64,000 bases of DNA from Novosphingobium resinovorum. Its GTDB lineage: Bacteria; Pseudomonadota; Alphaproteobacteria; Sphingomonadales; Sphingomonadaceae. The DNA is taken from the NCBI RefSeq assembly GCF_001742225.1, contig NZ_CP017076.1, positions 1,079,001 to 1,143,000 on the forward strand, given 5' to 3'. The notes under the pieces are model-generated. The model saw only the letters and a program-made list of their open reading frames with translations, was not told where the DNA came from and did not search any database. Each line of letters opens with the position of its first letter. Positions within the stretch are counted from its first letter, which is position 1. This document shows, one piece after another, positions 25,382-34,336 of this stretch. A program made the translations under genes and the position numbers.

Positions 25382-26607
25382 GCCGTCACCGCTTCGCGCG
25401 CGGGCAGGCCCAGCGTCTCGCGCAGGGTGGCGCCCGGATAGTCGGTACGCAGGCGGCCGCGCGCCTGCAGGATCGGCACGACCTGACCGACGAAGTCTTC
25501 AAGGCCCCCCGGCATGTAGCTGGGCTGCAGGGTGAAGCCGTCGCAGGCGCCCGCGTCGCGCCACTCGATCATCATGTCGGCCATCTGCTCGGGCGTGCCG
25601 ATGAAGACGTTGTGGCCGCGCGGGTGGCGCATGAAGTTGGCGGCGAACTCGCCCAGCGGCGTGCCCTTCTCGGCGCCCGGCACGATCGAGCGGGCGACGT
25701 CGCCCTGCGGCAGCAGGGTCTTCGCGAGAATCTCGTCGACCGGGATCTGGCCGAGCGGATCGAAGCCGGTCAGGTCGCAGCACAGCGATTCCGACAGATA
25801 CTCGATCGCCAGCGCATCGTCGGCAAGGTCGAGGATCGCGGTATGCTCGGCGCGGGCCTCTTCCTCGGTGCCGCCGAGCACGCAGGAGAGGCCGGGCATG
25901 ATGCGCACGCCGTCAGGGCTCCGGCCGACGCCCGCCACGCGGCTGCGCAGGTCGGTGCGGAAATCGACACCCGCCTGGATCGTGGCGGCGGGGCAGAAGA
26001 TCGCTTCGGCCGTGCGCGCGGCGAAGTCGCGGCCGTCGGGCGACTGGCCTGCCTGCACCAGCACCGGGCGGCCCTGCGGCAGCTGCGGCCCTTCGCGGTC
26101 CATCTCGGCCCATAGTTCGCAGGCGCGGGCGACGACTTCGACGGCGTTGCGATAGCGCGCGTCCTTGGGCGGCAGTTCGGTCTCGCCGAAGTTGGGCGCG
26201 GTGTCGGGGTGCGCGGTGGTGACGATGTTCCAGCCCGAACGGCCGCCGGTGATGCGCTCCATCGTGCCGAAGCGCTCGGCCAGCATCTCGGGCGTGTTGT
26301 ACGTGGTGGAGACGGTGGCGACGAGGCCGATATGCTTGGTCACCGCCGCCATCGCCGTCAGCAGCGTGACGGGATCGAGCGTCGGCATCGCCAGACGCTC
26401 GGGCGCGCGGCCGCCAGCCCCGCGCGACTGCAGCTGGTCGCCGAAGACGATCGCGTCGAAGCGGCCCTGTTCGGCCAACTGCGCGACGCGGGTGTAGTAG
26501 TCCATGTGGAACACGCCCTCGGGGCGCGCGCGCTCATGCTTCCAGCCGGTCGGGAAGAAGCCGATGCCTTGCAGGAAGGCCCAAAGATGAATCTGGTTTT
26601 GCATCAT
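25378..26607 (-). CDS. luciferase-like flavin monooxygenase (NtaA/SnaA/DszA type)
   Basis: 409 residues, bacterial luciferase-like TIM barrel. Typical NtaA-group segments: GWKHERARPEG, FDAIVFGDQLQ, STTYNTPEMLAERFGTMERITGGRSGWNIVTT, PVLVQAGQSPDGRDFAA and HNVFIGTPEQMADMM. These enzymes use FMNH2 supplied by a separate flavin reductase to oxidise C-N, C-S or Baeyer-Villiger-type bonds, for example in nitrilotriacetate. No reductase gene is present in the window. The start ATG 26607 overlaps the second luciferase-like gene (TGA 26604-26606). The likely role is oxidative C-N cleavage or hydroxylation of the substrate. Confidence 0.9.
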   Translation of the reverse strand: MMQNQIHLWAFLQGIGFFPTGWKHERARPEGVFHMDYYTRVAQLAEQGRFDAIVFGDQLQSRGAGGRAPERLAMPTLDPVTLLTAMAAVTKHIGLVATVSTTYNTPEMLAERFGTMERITGGRSGWNIVTTAHPDTAPNFGETELPPKDARYRNAVEVVARACELWAEMDREGPQLPQGRPVLVQAGQSPDGRDFAARTAEAIFCPAATIQAGVDFRTDLRSRVAGVGRSPDGVRIMPGLSCVLGGTEEEARAEHTAILDLADDALAIEYLSESLCCDLTGFDPLGQIPVDEILAKTLLPQGDVARSIVPGAEKGTPLGEFAANFMRHPRGHNVFIGTPEQMADMMIEWRDAGACDGFTLQPSYMPGGLEDFVGQVVPILQARGRLRTDYPGATLRETLGLPAREAVTA

Positions 26608-27446
26608 GCGATCTCCGGGATCACGGCGCCGCCGGGCTGGTTGGAGGCGGTGGAAGGGATGGGCAGGCCAAGCCGTGCGCGCAGGTCGCCAGCCGGGCGA
26701 GGCGCGAGCAGGGAGGCGAGACGCGCGCCGATCTGCGGCAGCTGCGTCAGGGCATCGCTCAAGGTGAAGTGCGCGCCGTCGATCTCGCGCGCCTCGAAGC
26801 GTTCGGCCAGCATGGCGGCGTCGGCATCGGCGCCGACCTTGATCAGCCGCTTGGTCGCCTGCGGGGCGGCGGTGCCGTCGGACACGAGTGCGATGTCGGC
26901 ATCGTCGATGGCGATCGGATCGTCGCCGTCCACCACCAGCAGCGGATGGCCGAGCGGCGGGCGCATCGCGTTGACGGGACCTGCGACCTTGAAGAACGCG
27001 CCCTTGTAGTTCGATGCCTTGACCTTCGATGCGTCGAGGTAGCGGCCGCTTGTCTTGTCGAGGATCAGCGTGTCGCTGCCCCAGCCGTCCCACAACGCGC
27101 GGGCGGCGCCGACCATGTCTTCGGCCATGCCCTCGGGCGCGCCTTCGGGGACGACCGACCAGCCGGTGCGCCCGGCGGCGAGAAAGTCCACTGCCGACAG
27201 CGCGCGGGCGACGTGGAAGGGGTGCGCCTTCGATGCGGGCACGGTGGCGACCACGCCCAGCGTCGAGGTCATCGGTGCGGCCCAGGCGACGAGCACTTGC
27301 GCGTCGAACGGACGCTCGCCCGAACGGCCGAGCATGAGGAGGTCGAACCCGGCCGCTTCGGCGGCCTGCAGCACGGCGCGGGCATGGCCGGGCACGGCGA
27401 AGGCCGGTTCGGCCACGGAGGCGGAAAGGATGAAAGGTCTGGTCAT
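26604..27446 (-). CDS. short luciferase-like protein
   Basis: 280 residues. The first ~110 residues resemble the luciferase-like barrel start (AAEAAGFDLLMLGRSG, LGVVATVPASKAHPFHVARALSAVDFLAAGRTGWSVVPEG), but the whole is 130 residues shorter than its neighbour and lacks the long insertion and the AGQSPDG-type flavin loop. It may be a non-flavin-binding partner, as LuxB is for LuxA, or a reduced enzyme. Both ends overlap neighbours by four bases, so it is under selection for co-translation rather than a remnant. Start ATG 27446. Confidence 0.75.
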   Translation of the reverse strand: MTRPFILSASVAEPAFAVPGHARAVLQAAEAAGFDLLMLGRSGERPFDAQVLVAWAAPMTSTLGVVATVPASKAHPFHVARALSAVDFLAAGRTGWSVVPEGAPEGMAEDMVGAARALWDGWGSDTLILDKTSGRYLDASKVKASNYKGAFFKVAGPVNAMRPPLGHPLLVVDGDDPIAIDDADIALVSDGTAAPQATKRLIKVGADADAAMLAERFEAREIDGAHFTLSDALTQLPQIGARLASLLAPRPAGDLRARLGLPIPSTASNQPGGAVIPEIA

Positions 27447-28744
27447 ACGATGATCACCGGGTCGTGGAGAGGATGGATGGGTTCGCAGCCGGTCTCGGTA
27501 ATGCGGACGAGGTCTTCGCAGTGCGCCGAGCCGCCGATGCCGGTGTCCAGCGTCGGGCAGTCGACCGAGAGGATCATGCCCGGCTCGAGGACGATGTCGG
27601 GCTTGCGCCAGAAACCGCCGTGGACTTCGCCGGGCTCGTCGGTGTGGGCAAGGCCGACGCTGTGCGGGCCGAAGCCGATCGCGGCCTCGTACCCGGCAGC
27701 GCGGATCGCGGCCTCGCCGATCGCGGCGATCTCGGAATAGCGCAGGCCCGGGCGCAACTGTTCGCGCACCGCCTGCCAGCCGAAGGCGGCAGCCTCGGCG
27801 GCGCGGCGCGCCTCGCGCGTGGGCTCGCCGACGAACACGGTGCGCGCGAAGTCGCCATGGTAGCCGAGGAACTGGCTCACCCCGTCGAGCATCAGCGTCT
27901 GCCCGTCCTCGACCTGAAGGCGCGAGAGGTCGGAGGAGACGCGGTCGACGTTGAGGAACAGCGCGGTGTTGCCCCGCGCCGCGCACTCCATGCGATAGAG
28001 CGCCTGAAGCTCAACGTGCGTGGCGCCAGCGCGGATCGCATGGCCGACCGCATTGAGGGCATCGACGTTGGATCGCGCCGCGCGCGCCATCAGCGCATGT
28101 TCCAGCGGCGACTTCACGAGGCGGATCTCGCGCAGGATGTTGTCGGCCTGGACCATCGCGCCGGGGTGGTCGTGACGCTCGGCGACTTCGGCGATGACGG
28201 TGTGGTCGAAGCCGACCCGGCCCTGCCAGAGTCCCAGGCCCTTCATGGCCGCGACGATCGCGCCGCCCGCGTCGCTGCGTGCGGTCATGGCGCCGCTGAG
28301 GGTCGTGCTGACGGCCGCCCGGTGCCGTTCGGTGCCGCTGAGTGCCGCTGAGTGCCGTTCCGGAAGGACAGGAGAGAAGGGCACTTCGAGCGCGGTCTCG
28401 TCGCCCTCGTCGCCCATGTGCGTATAGAGCCAGACCGCCACGTCGCTGCGGCTGCGGCCGTCCGCCCAGCTGTAGTGATGCAGGAAGCGACTGGTCACGA
28501 GGCCCGGAATCTCCAGCCTTTCGCGCGCGATCAGGGCGAAAGTCCCCGGCGGCTGCCCGGCGCGGGTGCGCCCGATCTGCGGCCAGTGGCCCAGCGCGTG
28601 GAACACGTTGATCGGATCGCCCAGCACCAGCCCGGCCAGATCGTGCCGCTCCATGACGGCGAGAGCGCGGGCGAGGTTCATCGGCCCTTCGCGCTCGAGC
28701 GCCGCGAGTAACGCGCCATCGTCGGGGAGGAGTGTCGTGTCCAT
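27443..28744 (-). CDS. M24-family (creatinase/aminopeptidase P-like) hydrolase
   Basis: 433 residues with a creatinase-type N-domain and a pita-bread M24 domain. Metal-type residues: Asp and Asp in LDGVSQFLGYHGD, His in GPHSVGLAHTDEP and Glu in AHCEDLVRIT. The position usually held by the first Glu (SVEP) is Asp (LSVDCP). Family members cleave Xaa-Pro bonds or, as creatinase, a C-N bond in a guanidino acid. Context with HyuAB, carbamoyl amidases and C-N oxygenases makes a creatinase-like C-N hydrolase worth considering. It is the first gene of a four-gene operon, divergent from H3. Four tandem 10-base repeats lie inside it (28321-28360). Confidence 0.85.
   Translation of the reverse strand: MDTTLLPDDGALLAALEREGPMNLARALAVMERHDLAGLVLGDPINVFHALGHWPQIGRTRAGQPPGTFALIARERLEIPGLVTSRFLHHYSWADGRSRSDVAVWLYTHMGDEGDETALEVPFSPVLPERHSAALSGTERHRAAVSTTLSGAMTARSDAGGAIVAAMKGLGLWQGRVGFDHTVIAEVAERHDHPGAMVQADNILREIRLVKSPLEHALMARAARSNVDALNAVGHAIRAGATHVELQALYRMECAARGNTALFLNVDRVSSDLSRLQVEDGQTLMLDGVSQFLGYHGDFARTVFVGEPTREARRAAEAAAFGWQAVREQLRPGLRYSEIAAIGEAAIRAAGYEAAIGFGPHSVGLAHTDEPGEVHGGFWRKPDIVLEPGMILSVDCPTLDTGIGGSAHCEDLVRITETGCEPIHPLHDPVIIV
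28321..28360. repeat. four tandem decamers inside the M24 gene
   Basis: Four adjacent units GGTGCCGTTC, GGTGCCGCTG, AGTGCCGCTG, AGTGCCGTTC with exact 10-base periodicity, coding for residues about 129-142. Ten is not a multiple of three, so loss or gain of one unit would shift the frame. Confidence 0.8.
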
Positions 28745-28787
28745 GCTGCAATATGAACACGACCGGGCGCGGTTCGCGCTCAGTGCT

Positions 28788-28816
28788 AAAGTTTTATTCG
28801 CTAGCCGATAAACTTT
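28788..28816. promoter_or_regulatory. near-palindrome in the divergent promoter of M24 and H3
   Basis: AAAGTTT (28788-28794) and AAACTTT (28810-28816) flank a GCTAGC centre with further partial symmetry. It lies between the two divergent start codons (28744 and 28863), so one bound protein could control both operons. Confidence 0.4.
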
Positions 28817-28862
28817 CTCTTCATGTCGTGGCTTGGCGAGCGACTGCGATAGCCTGCCTCTC

Positions 28863-29732
28863 ATGAACCCGACTGACAAGAACCCATTTGCGCAGATCGA
28901 GCGCACTTTCGTGCGGCTCGACGAGGGCCAGCTTCACTTGCGGCGCCTTCCGGCCGCAGAGCCGGGGCACACGCCGCTGCTGCTGTTCCACGCCTCGCCT
29001 GCCTCTTCTTGGTTCCTGCAGGACTTCATGCTCGCCCTGCGCGCAGCAGGCCGTCTGGGCGAGATCGTCGCGCCCGACACGCTGGGCAACGGCGATTCGC
29101 CGCCGCCCGCTCCGGCCGAGCCCGACATTGCCTACTTCGCCGATTCGATGGACCGGCTTTGCACGGTGCTCGGCTTCGATGCGGTGGATGCCTATGGCAC
29201 CCACACCGGCGCGCGTATCGCCTGCGAGCTGGCGGCGGGCCATGAAGGCCGCGTACGCCGCCTCGTCCTCGACGGCATCACCGAGTATGAGGACGAACTG
29301 CGGGACGCCGTCGTCGCCAATTACGCGCCCGTGGTGGAGCCCGACGAGTACGGCCGCCATCTGATCTGGGCCTTCAACTTCTGCCGCGACCAGGCGTTGT
29401 TCTTCCCGCACTTCATGAAGGATGCCGAGCACCGCCTCGCCGTGCCGATGCCGCCGCCGCAGATCCTGCATCGGATCACGCTCGACGTGCTCAAGGCGCT
29501 GGATACCTACCCCAAGCCCTATATCGCCGCGTTCCGCTACCGCGCGTTCGAGCGCATGGCGCGGATCGCCGCGCCGACGCTGCTGCTCAAGCCGGAAACC
29601 GAACTGGCCCTGCTCAACGCCTCGGTGAAGACCGCGCTCGGCCTGCTGGCCGATGGGCACGAGGCATCCACTGGCGGCTCGGCGCAGGCCAAGGCGGACG
29701 TGATCGCGCAATTCCTCGCAGCCGGAGCATGA
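28863..29732 (+). CDS. alpha/beta hydrolase-fold protein with G-T-H-T-G nucleophile elbow (H3)
   Basis: 289 residues from ATG 28863. Oxyanion region LFHASP (41-46), DTLGNGDSP (72-80) and elbow GTHTG at 112-116 with His114 where the nucleophile belongs. Neither the usual acid (KPETELAL) nor a C-terminal catalytic His in the right motif is evident, making this the most altered of the five. It starts the plus operon 28863-35290 and its stop overlaps the GPH carrier (ATGA). Not a typical esterase; the catalytic role is unknown. Confidence 0.83.
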   Translation: MNPTDKNPFAQIERTFVRLDEGQLHLRRLPAAEPGHTPLLLFHASPASSWFLQDFMLALRAAGRLGEIVAPDTLGNGDSPPPAPAEPDIAYFADSMDRLCTVLGFDAVDAYGTHTGARIACELAAGHEGRVRRLVLDGITEYEDELRDAVVANYAPVVEPDEYGRHLIWAFNFCRDQALFFPHFMKDAEHRLAVPMPPPQILHRITLDVLKALDTYPKPYIAAFRYRAFERMARIAAPTLLLKPETELALLNASVKTALGLLADGHEASTGGSAQAKADVIAQFLAAGA

Positions 29733-31129
29733 AGATGGACGCTACCACCGCAGCGGGTGCGCACAAGCGCCTCGACATCGGCATCTGCCTCGGTTTCGGG
29801 GTGGGCACGGTCGGTGTGTCGATCATGCTCAATACCGTGACCACCTATTTCCCGGCGCTGATGTCCACCGTGCTCGGGCAGTCGCCGGAGATCGCGGGCT
29901 ACCTGCTGATGGTCTCCAAGCTGGCCGACGCGGTGATCGACGTCGTGATCGGCAGCCTGTCCGACCGGGCCCGCACCCGCTGGGGCCGCCGCAAGCCGTT
30001 CCTTGCCGCAGGGGCGCTGCTTTCGGCGGTGTCGTTCGTGATGCTGTTCGCGCCGCCGGTCATGGGGCAGGGCGCGCTGATGGTCTGGATGATCGCCGCG
30101 CTGGTGATCTATTCGACTGCCTATTCGCTGTTCAACGTGCCGTACATGGCGCTGCCCGCCGAGCTGACCGACGGCTTCCACGAACGCACCCGCCTGATCG
30201 GTTTCCGCACCGTGTTCGTCTCCATCGGCCAGCTGCTGGCGATGGCGGGCACTGCGTGGCTGATCCAGAGCGGCGGCGCGGGCCGCGCGGGCTTCGCGAC
30301 GATGGGCCTCGTCATGGCGCTCATCATCGGCGGCGCCATGACTGCGACGGCGCTTTCGGTGCCGGTCCAGCACGGTACGCAGCCCGCGACGGGCAAGCAC
30401 TTGCCGGGCTTCGCGCAAATGCGCGCCATCGCCCGCAACCGGCCGTTCATGATGCTGCTGGGCGCGAAAGTCTTCCAGTTCCTTTCGTTCGCCTCGGTCG
30501 CATCGACGATGCTGCTCTACATGCTCAACGTCGTGGGCGTGGGCTATACCGGCCAGATCATCATGGCCGTGACGCAGAACGTCGTCACCGCGCTCGCCAT
30601 GCCGCTGTGGGTGTGGAGCGGCAAGACCATCGGCAAGCGCCGCACGTACCTTTGCGGCGTGGTGATCTTCTGCCTGACCACGCTAAGCTGGCTGCTGGCC
30701 GACAACACCATCACCACCGTCGGCATCATGGTGCGTGCGGTGGGCGGCGGCCTCGGTTCGGGCGCGATCATCCTCATGTCGATCTCGATGCTGGGCGACA
30801 CGCAGGCCTATGACCGCGTGCTGACCGGCGAGGCGCGCGAGGGCCTGCTCTCCAGCGCCATCGCCGTGGTCGAGAAGGTCAGCTTCGCGCTCGGCGTTGC
30901 GGTGCTCGGCGTGTTTCTCCATGCGCTCGGTTACGTGCCGACGACGGGCGGCGCGATCGTCAAGCAGCCCGAGAGCGCGATGCTGGCGCTGAAGGTCGGC
31001 TTCGCGGTGATCCCCTCGATCATGTTCACGATCAACGGGCTGTTCCTGTGGGCCTACGACCTCGACGAAGACAAGTTCGCCGCCGCGCGCCTGCGCAGCG
31101 AAGAGGGCTTCGGGAACACCGCCCTGTGA
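29729..31129 (+). CDS. GPH-type (MFS_2) symporter
   Basis: 466 residues, about twelve membrane segments. The loop SDRARTRWGRRKPFLAAGALL is the family signature. Inner-membrane symport of an organic solute with H+ or Na+ is expected. The start overlaps the H3 stop (ATGA) and the stop overlaps the H4 start (GTGA), so carrier and the two odd hydrolases are translated together. It is the second GPH carrier of the island (first at 6754-8145), which suggests uptake of two related compounds or an intermediate. Confidence 0.9.
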   Translation: MKMDATTAAGAHKRLDIGICLGFGVGTVGVSIMLNTVTTYFPALMSTVLGQSPEIAGYLLMVSKLADAVIDVVIGSLSDRARTRWGRRKPFLAAGALLSAVSFVMLFAPPVMGQGALMVWMIAALVIYSTAYSLFNVPYMALPAELTDGFHERTRLIGFRTVFVSIGQLLAMAGTAWLIQSGGAGRAGFATMGLVMALIIGGAMTATALSVPVQHGTQPATGKHLPGFAQMRAIARNRPFMMLLGAKVFQFLSFASVASTMLLYMLNVVGVGYTGQIIMAVTQNVVTALAMPLWVWSGKTIGKRRTYLCGVVIFCLTTLSWLLADNTITTVGIMVRAVGGGLGSGAIILMSISMLGDTQAYDRVLTGEAREGLLSSAIAVVEKVSFALGVAVLGVFLHALGYVPTTGGAIVKQPESAMLALKVGFAVIPSIMFTINGLFLWAYDLDEDKFAAARLRSEEGFGNTAL

Positions 31130-31941
31130 TCAGAAGAGCCTATACGACCTGCCGCTACGGCCAGATGCATTACCGCATCGCCGGAACGGCAGGGGAGCGC
31201 GCGCCCGTCGTGCTGCTCCACCAGAACCCGTCATCGTCCTTCGAGTACGAGCCGCTGATCGCCGCGCTCGCCGCTGACCGTCTGGTCGTGGCCTTCGATA
31301 CGCCGGGCTACGGCATGTCGGATTCGCCGTCCGCGCCCCCGGGCATGGCGGGCTATGCGGCCGGCTTCTCCGATGCCCTCGATGCGCTGACGGAGGAAGG
31401 CGTGCTGGCGGGCAAGGTCGATCTTTACGGCTTCCACACCGGCTCGCTGCTGGCCTGCGAGCTTGCAATCGCCCGGCCCGACCGGGTGCGCGCGATGGGC
31501 CTTACCGGCATCCCGATGTATGACGCCGAGGCCCTCGCCAAACGCCTTGCCGATGCCGAGAATTACCCCCCGCTCGACGAGGAGGGCACCGTGGTGCGCG
31601 ACCTGACGGCGGGCCTCTGGGCCTATGTCGTGGGTAAGCGCGACGCCCGCGTCCCGCTCGAAAAGGCGGCGCTGAACTTCGCCGACAAGGCGCGTGCGAT
31701 GGACCGCTTCACCTGGGCCTATCGGGGCGTGTGGTCGTGGGACTTCGCCCGTCTCGAACAGGTCTCCCAGCCCGCGCTGCTGCTGCAGCCCGCCGAAGAC
31801 CTCATGCACCTTTCACTCAAGGCGGCCGCGCGGCTGCCTTCCTGCCGAGTGGTCGAGCTTACCGACCTCGACCGCGACATTTTCGATATTGCACCGGAGC
31901 GACTAGCTGATGAATTGCGAGACTTCCTTGACCACCTCTGA
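31126..31941 (+). CDS. alpha/beta hydrolase-fold protein with G-F-H-T-G nucleophile elbow (H4)
   Basis: 271 residues from GTG 31126 overlapping the carrier stop (GTGA). Oxyanion region LLHQNPSSS (30-38), DTPGYGMSD (58-66), elbow GFHTG at 102-106 with His104 at the nucleophile position. Acid retained as PAEDLMH; the expected His motif reads ELTDLDRDIFDIAPE without His. Close in its HQNP and DTPGYGMSD segments to H1 and H5. The last 32 bases overlap the kinase gene. Role unknown. Confidence 0.86.
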   Translation: MIRRAYTTCRYGQMHYRIAGTAGERAPVVLLHQNPSSSFEYEPLIAALAADRLVVAFDTPGYGMSDSPSAPPGMAGYAAGFSDALDALTEEGVLAGKVDLYGFHTGSLLACELAIARPDRVRAMGLTGIPMYDAEALAKRLADAENYPPLDEEGTVVRDLTAGLWAYVVGKRDARVPLEKAALNFADKARAMDRFTWAYRGVWSWDFARLEQVSQPALLLQPAEDLMHLSLKAAARLPSCRVVELTDLDRDIFDIAPERLADELRDFLDHL

Positions 31942-32938
31942 CCTTCCGCTTGCCGAAGTATCGCACTCGGTCCTCCACCCGGACTTCATCGTTCGCGAAG
32001 TGGCACGCCGCTACGCGCTGAAGGGCGACCTCACCTGCTTCCTGCTCTATCGCGGCATGAATGACGTCTACCTCGTGCAGGACGCCGAGGCGAAGTACGC
32101 CCTGCGCGTGTGGCGCAAGACCTACCGCGATGTCGACGACGTGTCCTATGAACTGGATTTCCTCGACTACCTGCGCCGCGCGGGCTTCCCCGCCTCGGTC
32201 GGTGTGCCGCAGCATGACGGCAAGCTCTACTTCAAGGTTCTGTCGCCCGAGGGCGAGCGTGCGCTCGCGCTCTACGACTGGGCGCCGGGCGTGAAGTTCG
32301 GCGATCGGCTGTCCGAGGAAACCGCCTTCCGCATCGGCGCGGCGATGGCCGAAATGCACCTTCATGGCGACGCATGGGCCAAGGAGCAGGCAGGCAAGGA
32401 CCACACGTTCTCGACCGAGACGGCCAAGGACTACAACATCTGCATGCCCGCGTTGATAGACTTCGTCTACGATCGCCCGGACGACCTGCGCGATTACCCG
32501 ATCATCGCCGCCAATCTCGACAAGCGGCTGGACGAATACGCCGCTTCGGGCAAGGTTCCGCTCGGTGTGTGCCACCGCGACTTCCACCCGAGCAATGTCC
32601 ACGTGGCGGAAGACGGCCAGATCACGCTTCTGGATTTCGACGCGGCGGGTGAGGATTTCCTCATGCAGGACGTGCAGAACTTCGTGTGGGGCAACCTCTT
32701 CTACGGCTTCGATCCCAAGATCGGCGAGGCTTTCGAGGCGGGCTACGAATCTGTGCGCCCCTTCACGCCCGAAGAGAGGGATGCGATTGAAGTGTTCCTG
32801 ATGGCCAAGTGTCTGCGCCTTGTCGCAGGGATGGCGCATAGCTCGACGGCGGTGGGACGCGGCACGCTGCGCTTCCGCAATCTCGACTGGCTGGGCGACT
32901 ACATCAAGACGCGCGCCCGCGTCGCCGGACTGCTCTGA
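31910..32938 (+). CDS. aminoglycoside phosphotransferase-type small-molecule kinase
   Basis: 342 residues of the APH/choline kinase-like fold. N-lobe with YRGMNDVYLVQ and RVWRKTY (probable ATP-binding Lys or Arg), catalytic loop GVCHRDFHPSNVHV and metal-binding LLDFDAAGED. Members phosphorylate sugars, choline, homoserine or antibiotics. In this operon, between transporters and hydrolases, it more likely phosphorylates a catabolic hydroxy compound than a drug. The ATG at 31910 has GGAG 10 bases upstream and overlaps H4 by 32 bases; an in-frame TTG at 31928 would shorten the overlap. Two bases separate it from the next carrier. Confidence 0.86.
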   Translation: MNCETSLTTSDLPLAEVSHSVLHPDFIVREVARRYALKGDLTCFLLYRGMNDVYLVQDAEAKYALRVWRKTYRDVDDVSYELDFLDYLRRAGFPASVGVPQHDGKLYFKVLSPEGERALALYDWAPGVKFGDRLSEETAFRIGAAMAEMHLHGDAWAKEQAGKDHTFSTETAKDYNICMPALIDFVYDRPDDLRDYPIIAANLDKRLDEYAASGKVPLGVCHRDFHPSNVHVAEDGQITLLDFDAAGEDFLMQDVQNFVWGNLFYGFDPKIGEAFEAGYESVRPFTPEERDAIEVFLMAKCLRLVAGMAHSSTAVGRGTLRFRNLDWLGDYIKTRARVAGLL

Positions 32939-32940
32939 CG

Positions 32941-34326
32941 ATGGCCGGCCCGATCGCTCTCGATATGCCTGAGGTCTCCGCGACCGACGCCGTGCGGCCG
33001 AACACGCGCGGTGCCTGGACCATGGTGATCATGCTGTTCCTTGCGGGTATCCTGTCGGTGATCGACCGGGCCGCGCTGAACATCCTGGTCGACCCGGTAC
33101 GCGGCACGCTGGGCATCAGCGACGAGCAGATCGGGCTGCTGCAGGGCCTCGCCTTCGGGCTGTTCTATGCCTTCATGGGCATTCCCATGGGCCTTGCTGC
33201 CGACCGCATTTCGCGGCGCAACCTGATCGTCGCAGGCATCGGCCTGTGGAGCCTCGCGACGATCGGGAGCGGCCTGGCGCAGTCGTTCGGCTCGCTCTTC
33301 GCGGCGCGCCTGCTGGTCGGACTGGGCGAGGCGGCGCTCGGTCCCGCCGCGATCTCGCTGATCGCGGACCTCTTCGCGCCCGCACGGCGCGGGCGGCCGA
33401 TCTCGGTCTATATGATGGGGCAGGGGCTGGCGAACGGCATCGCCATCTCGCTGACCAGCCTTATCCTCGCGGCGGCGGGAGCGGGGGCATTCCTTGGCTT
33501 CCCGGTGCTGGGCGGGCTGGCGGCGTGGCGTACGGTGTTCGTGATCTTCGGCGCCTGCGGGCTCGTCATTGCGCTCGCCATGCTGCTGCTGACGCGCGAG
33601 CCGCCCCGGCAGGGCGATGCCCCCAAGGGCGCGGCGCAAGTACCCGGCGCGGCCGAGGCGGCTTACCTGTGGCGCAACCGCGCTGTGCTGCTGCCACTCT
33701 ACTTCGGTTTCGCGACCTGCTTCACGGTCGCTTACGGCGGCGCGTCGTGGGCGCCTTCGATGCTGCTGCGCGCCTATGGCGCCACGCCTGCCTATCTCGG
33801 TGCGTGGCTTGGTCCGCTGTCGATTCTGTTTTCGGCGATCGGGCCGTTGGTCGGCGGTACGCTGCTGGATCGCTCGATGCGTTCGGGCGACACGCTGGCG
33901 CGGTTCCGCATCCTGTCGGTCGCGCCGCTTTTCGCGCTGCCCTTCACGCTTTCGGTGCTGGCGCACGAGCTGCATTTCGCGACCGTGCTGGTCGCCTCGG
34001 CCAATGCGGTGTTCTCGGTCGTCGGCACGGTGATGTTCGCGACGCTGCAGTCGGTGGTGCCGCCGCGCATGCGGGGCAGCTCCATCGCGCTGACGCTGGT
34101 GCTCAACACCATCCTCGGGGCGAGCCTTGGCCCGCTCATGGTCGCCAGCGTGACCGAGCGCGTGTTCGGCGATCCGGCAAGCGTCGGCTGGTCGATCGCG
34201 CTGGTCTGCGTGCCGTTCCTGCTGCTGGGCACCGGGCTCTACGCCGTGGCCCTTCGCGCCATCCGCAAGGCACGGCTGCGCGGCGACAGTGAATGTGCGC
34301 GCCTGCTCGCAGGGGAAGCCCTTTAA
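32941..34326 (+). CDS. MFS transporter (spinster/aromatic-acid-type)
   Basis: 461 residues with twelve predicted membrane segments. MFS features: MVIMLFLAGILSVIDRAALNILVDPVR in the first helix region, the loop GLAADRISRRN and ARLLVGLGEAALGPAAISLIADLF. This subgroup is common next to aromatic and TonB-receptor genes in sphingomonads. Import, or export of an intermediate, is possible. Starts two bases after the kinase stop. Confidence 0.9.
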   Translation: MAGPIALDMPEVSATDAVRPNTRGAWTMVIMLFLAGILSVIDRAALNILVDPVRGTLGISDEQIGLLQGLAFGLFYAFMGIPMGLAADRISRRNLIVAGIGLWSLATIGSGLAQSFGSLFAARLLVGLGEAALGPAAISLIADLFAPARRGRPISVYMMGQGLANGIAISLTSLILAAAGAGAFLGFPVLGGLAAWRTVFVIFGACGLVIALAMLLLTREPPRQGDAPKGAAQVPGAAEAAYLWRNRAVLLPLYFGFATCFTVAYGGASWAPSMLLRAYGATPAYLGAWLGPLSILFSAIGPLVGGTLLDRSMRSGDTLARFRILSVAPLFALPFTLSVLAHELHFATVLVASANAVFSVVGTVMFATLQSVVPPRMRGSSIALTLVLNTILGASLGPLMVASVTERVFGDPASVGWSIALVCVPFLLLGTGLYAVALRAIRKARLRGDSECARLLAGEAL

Positions 34327-34336
34327 GGAGATGACG

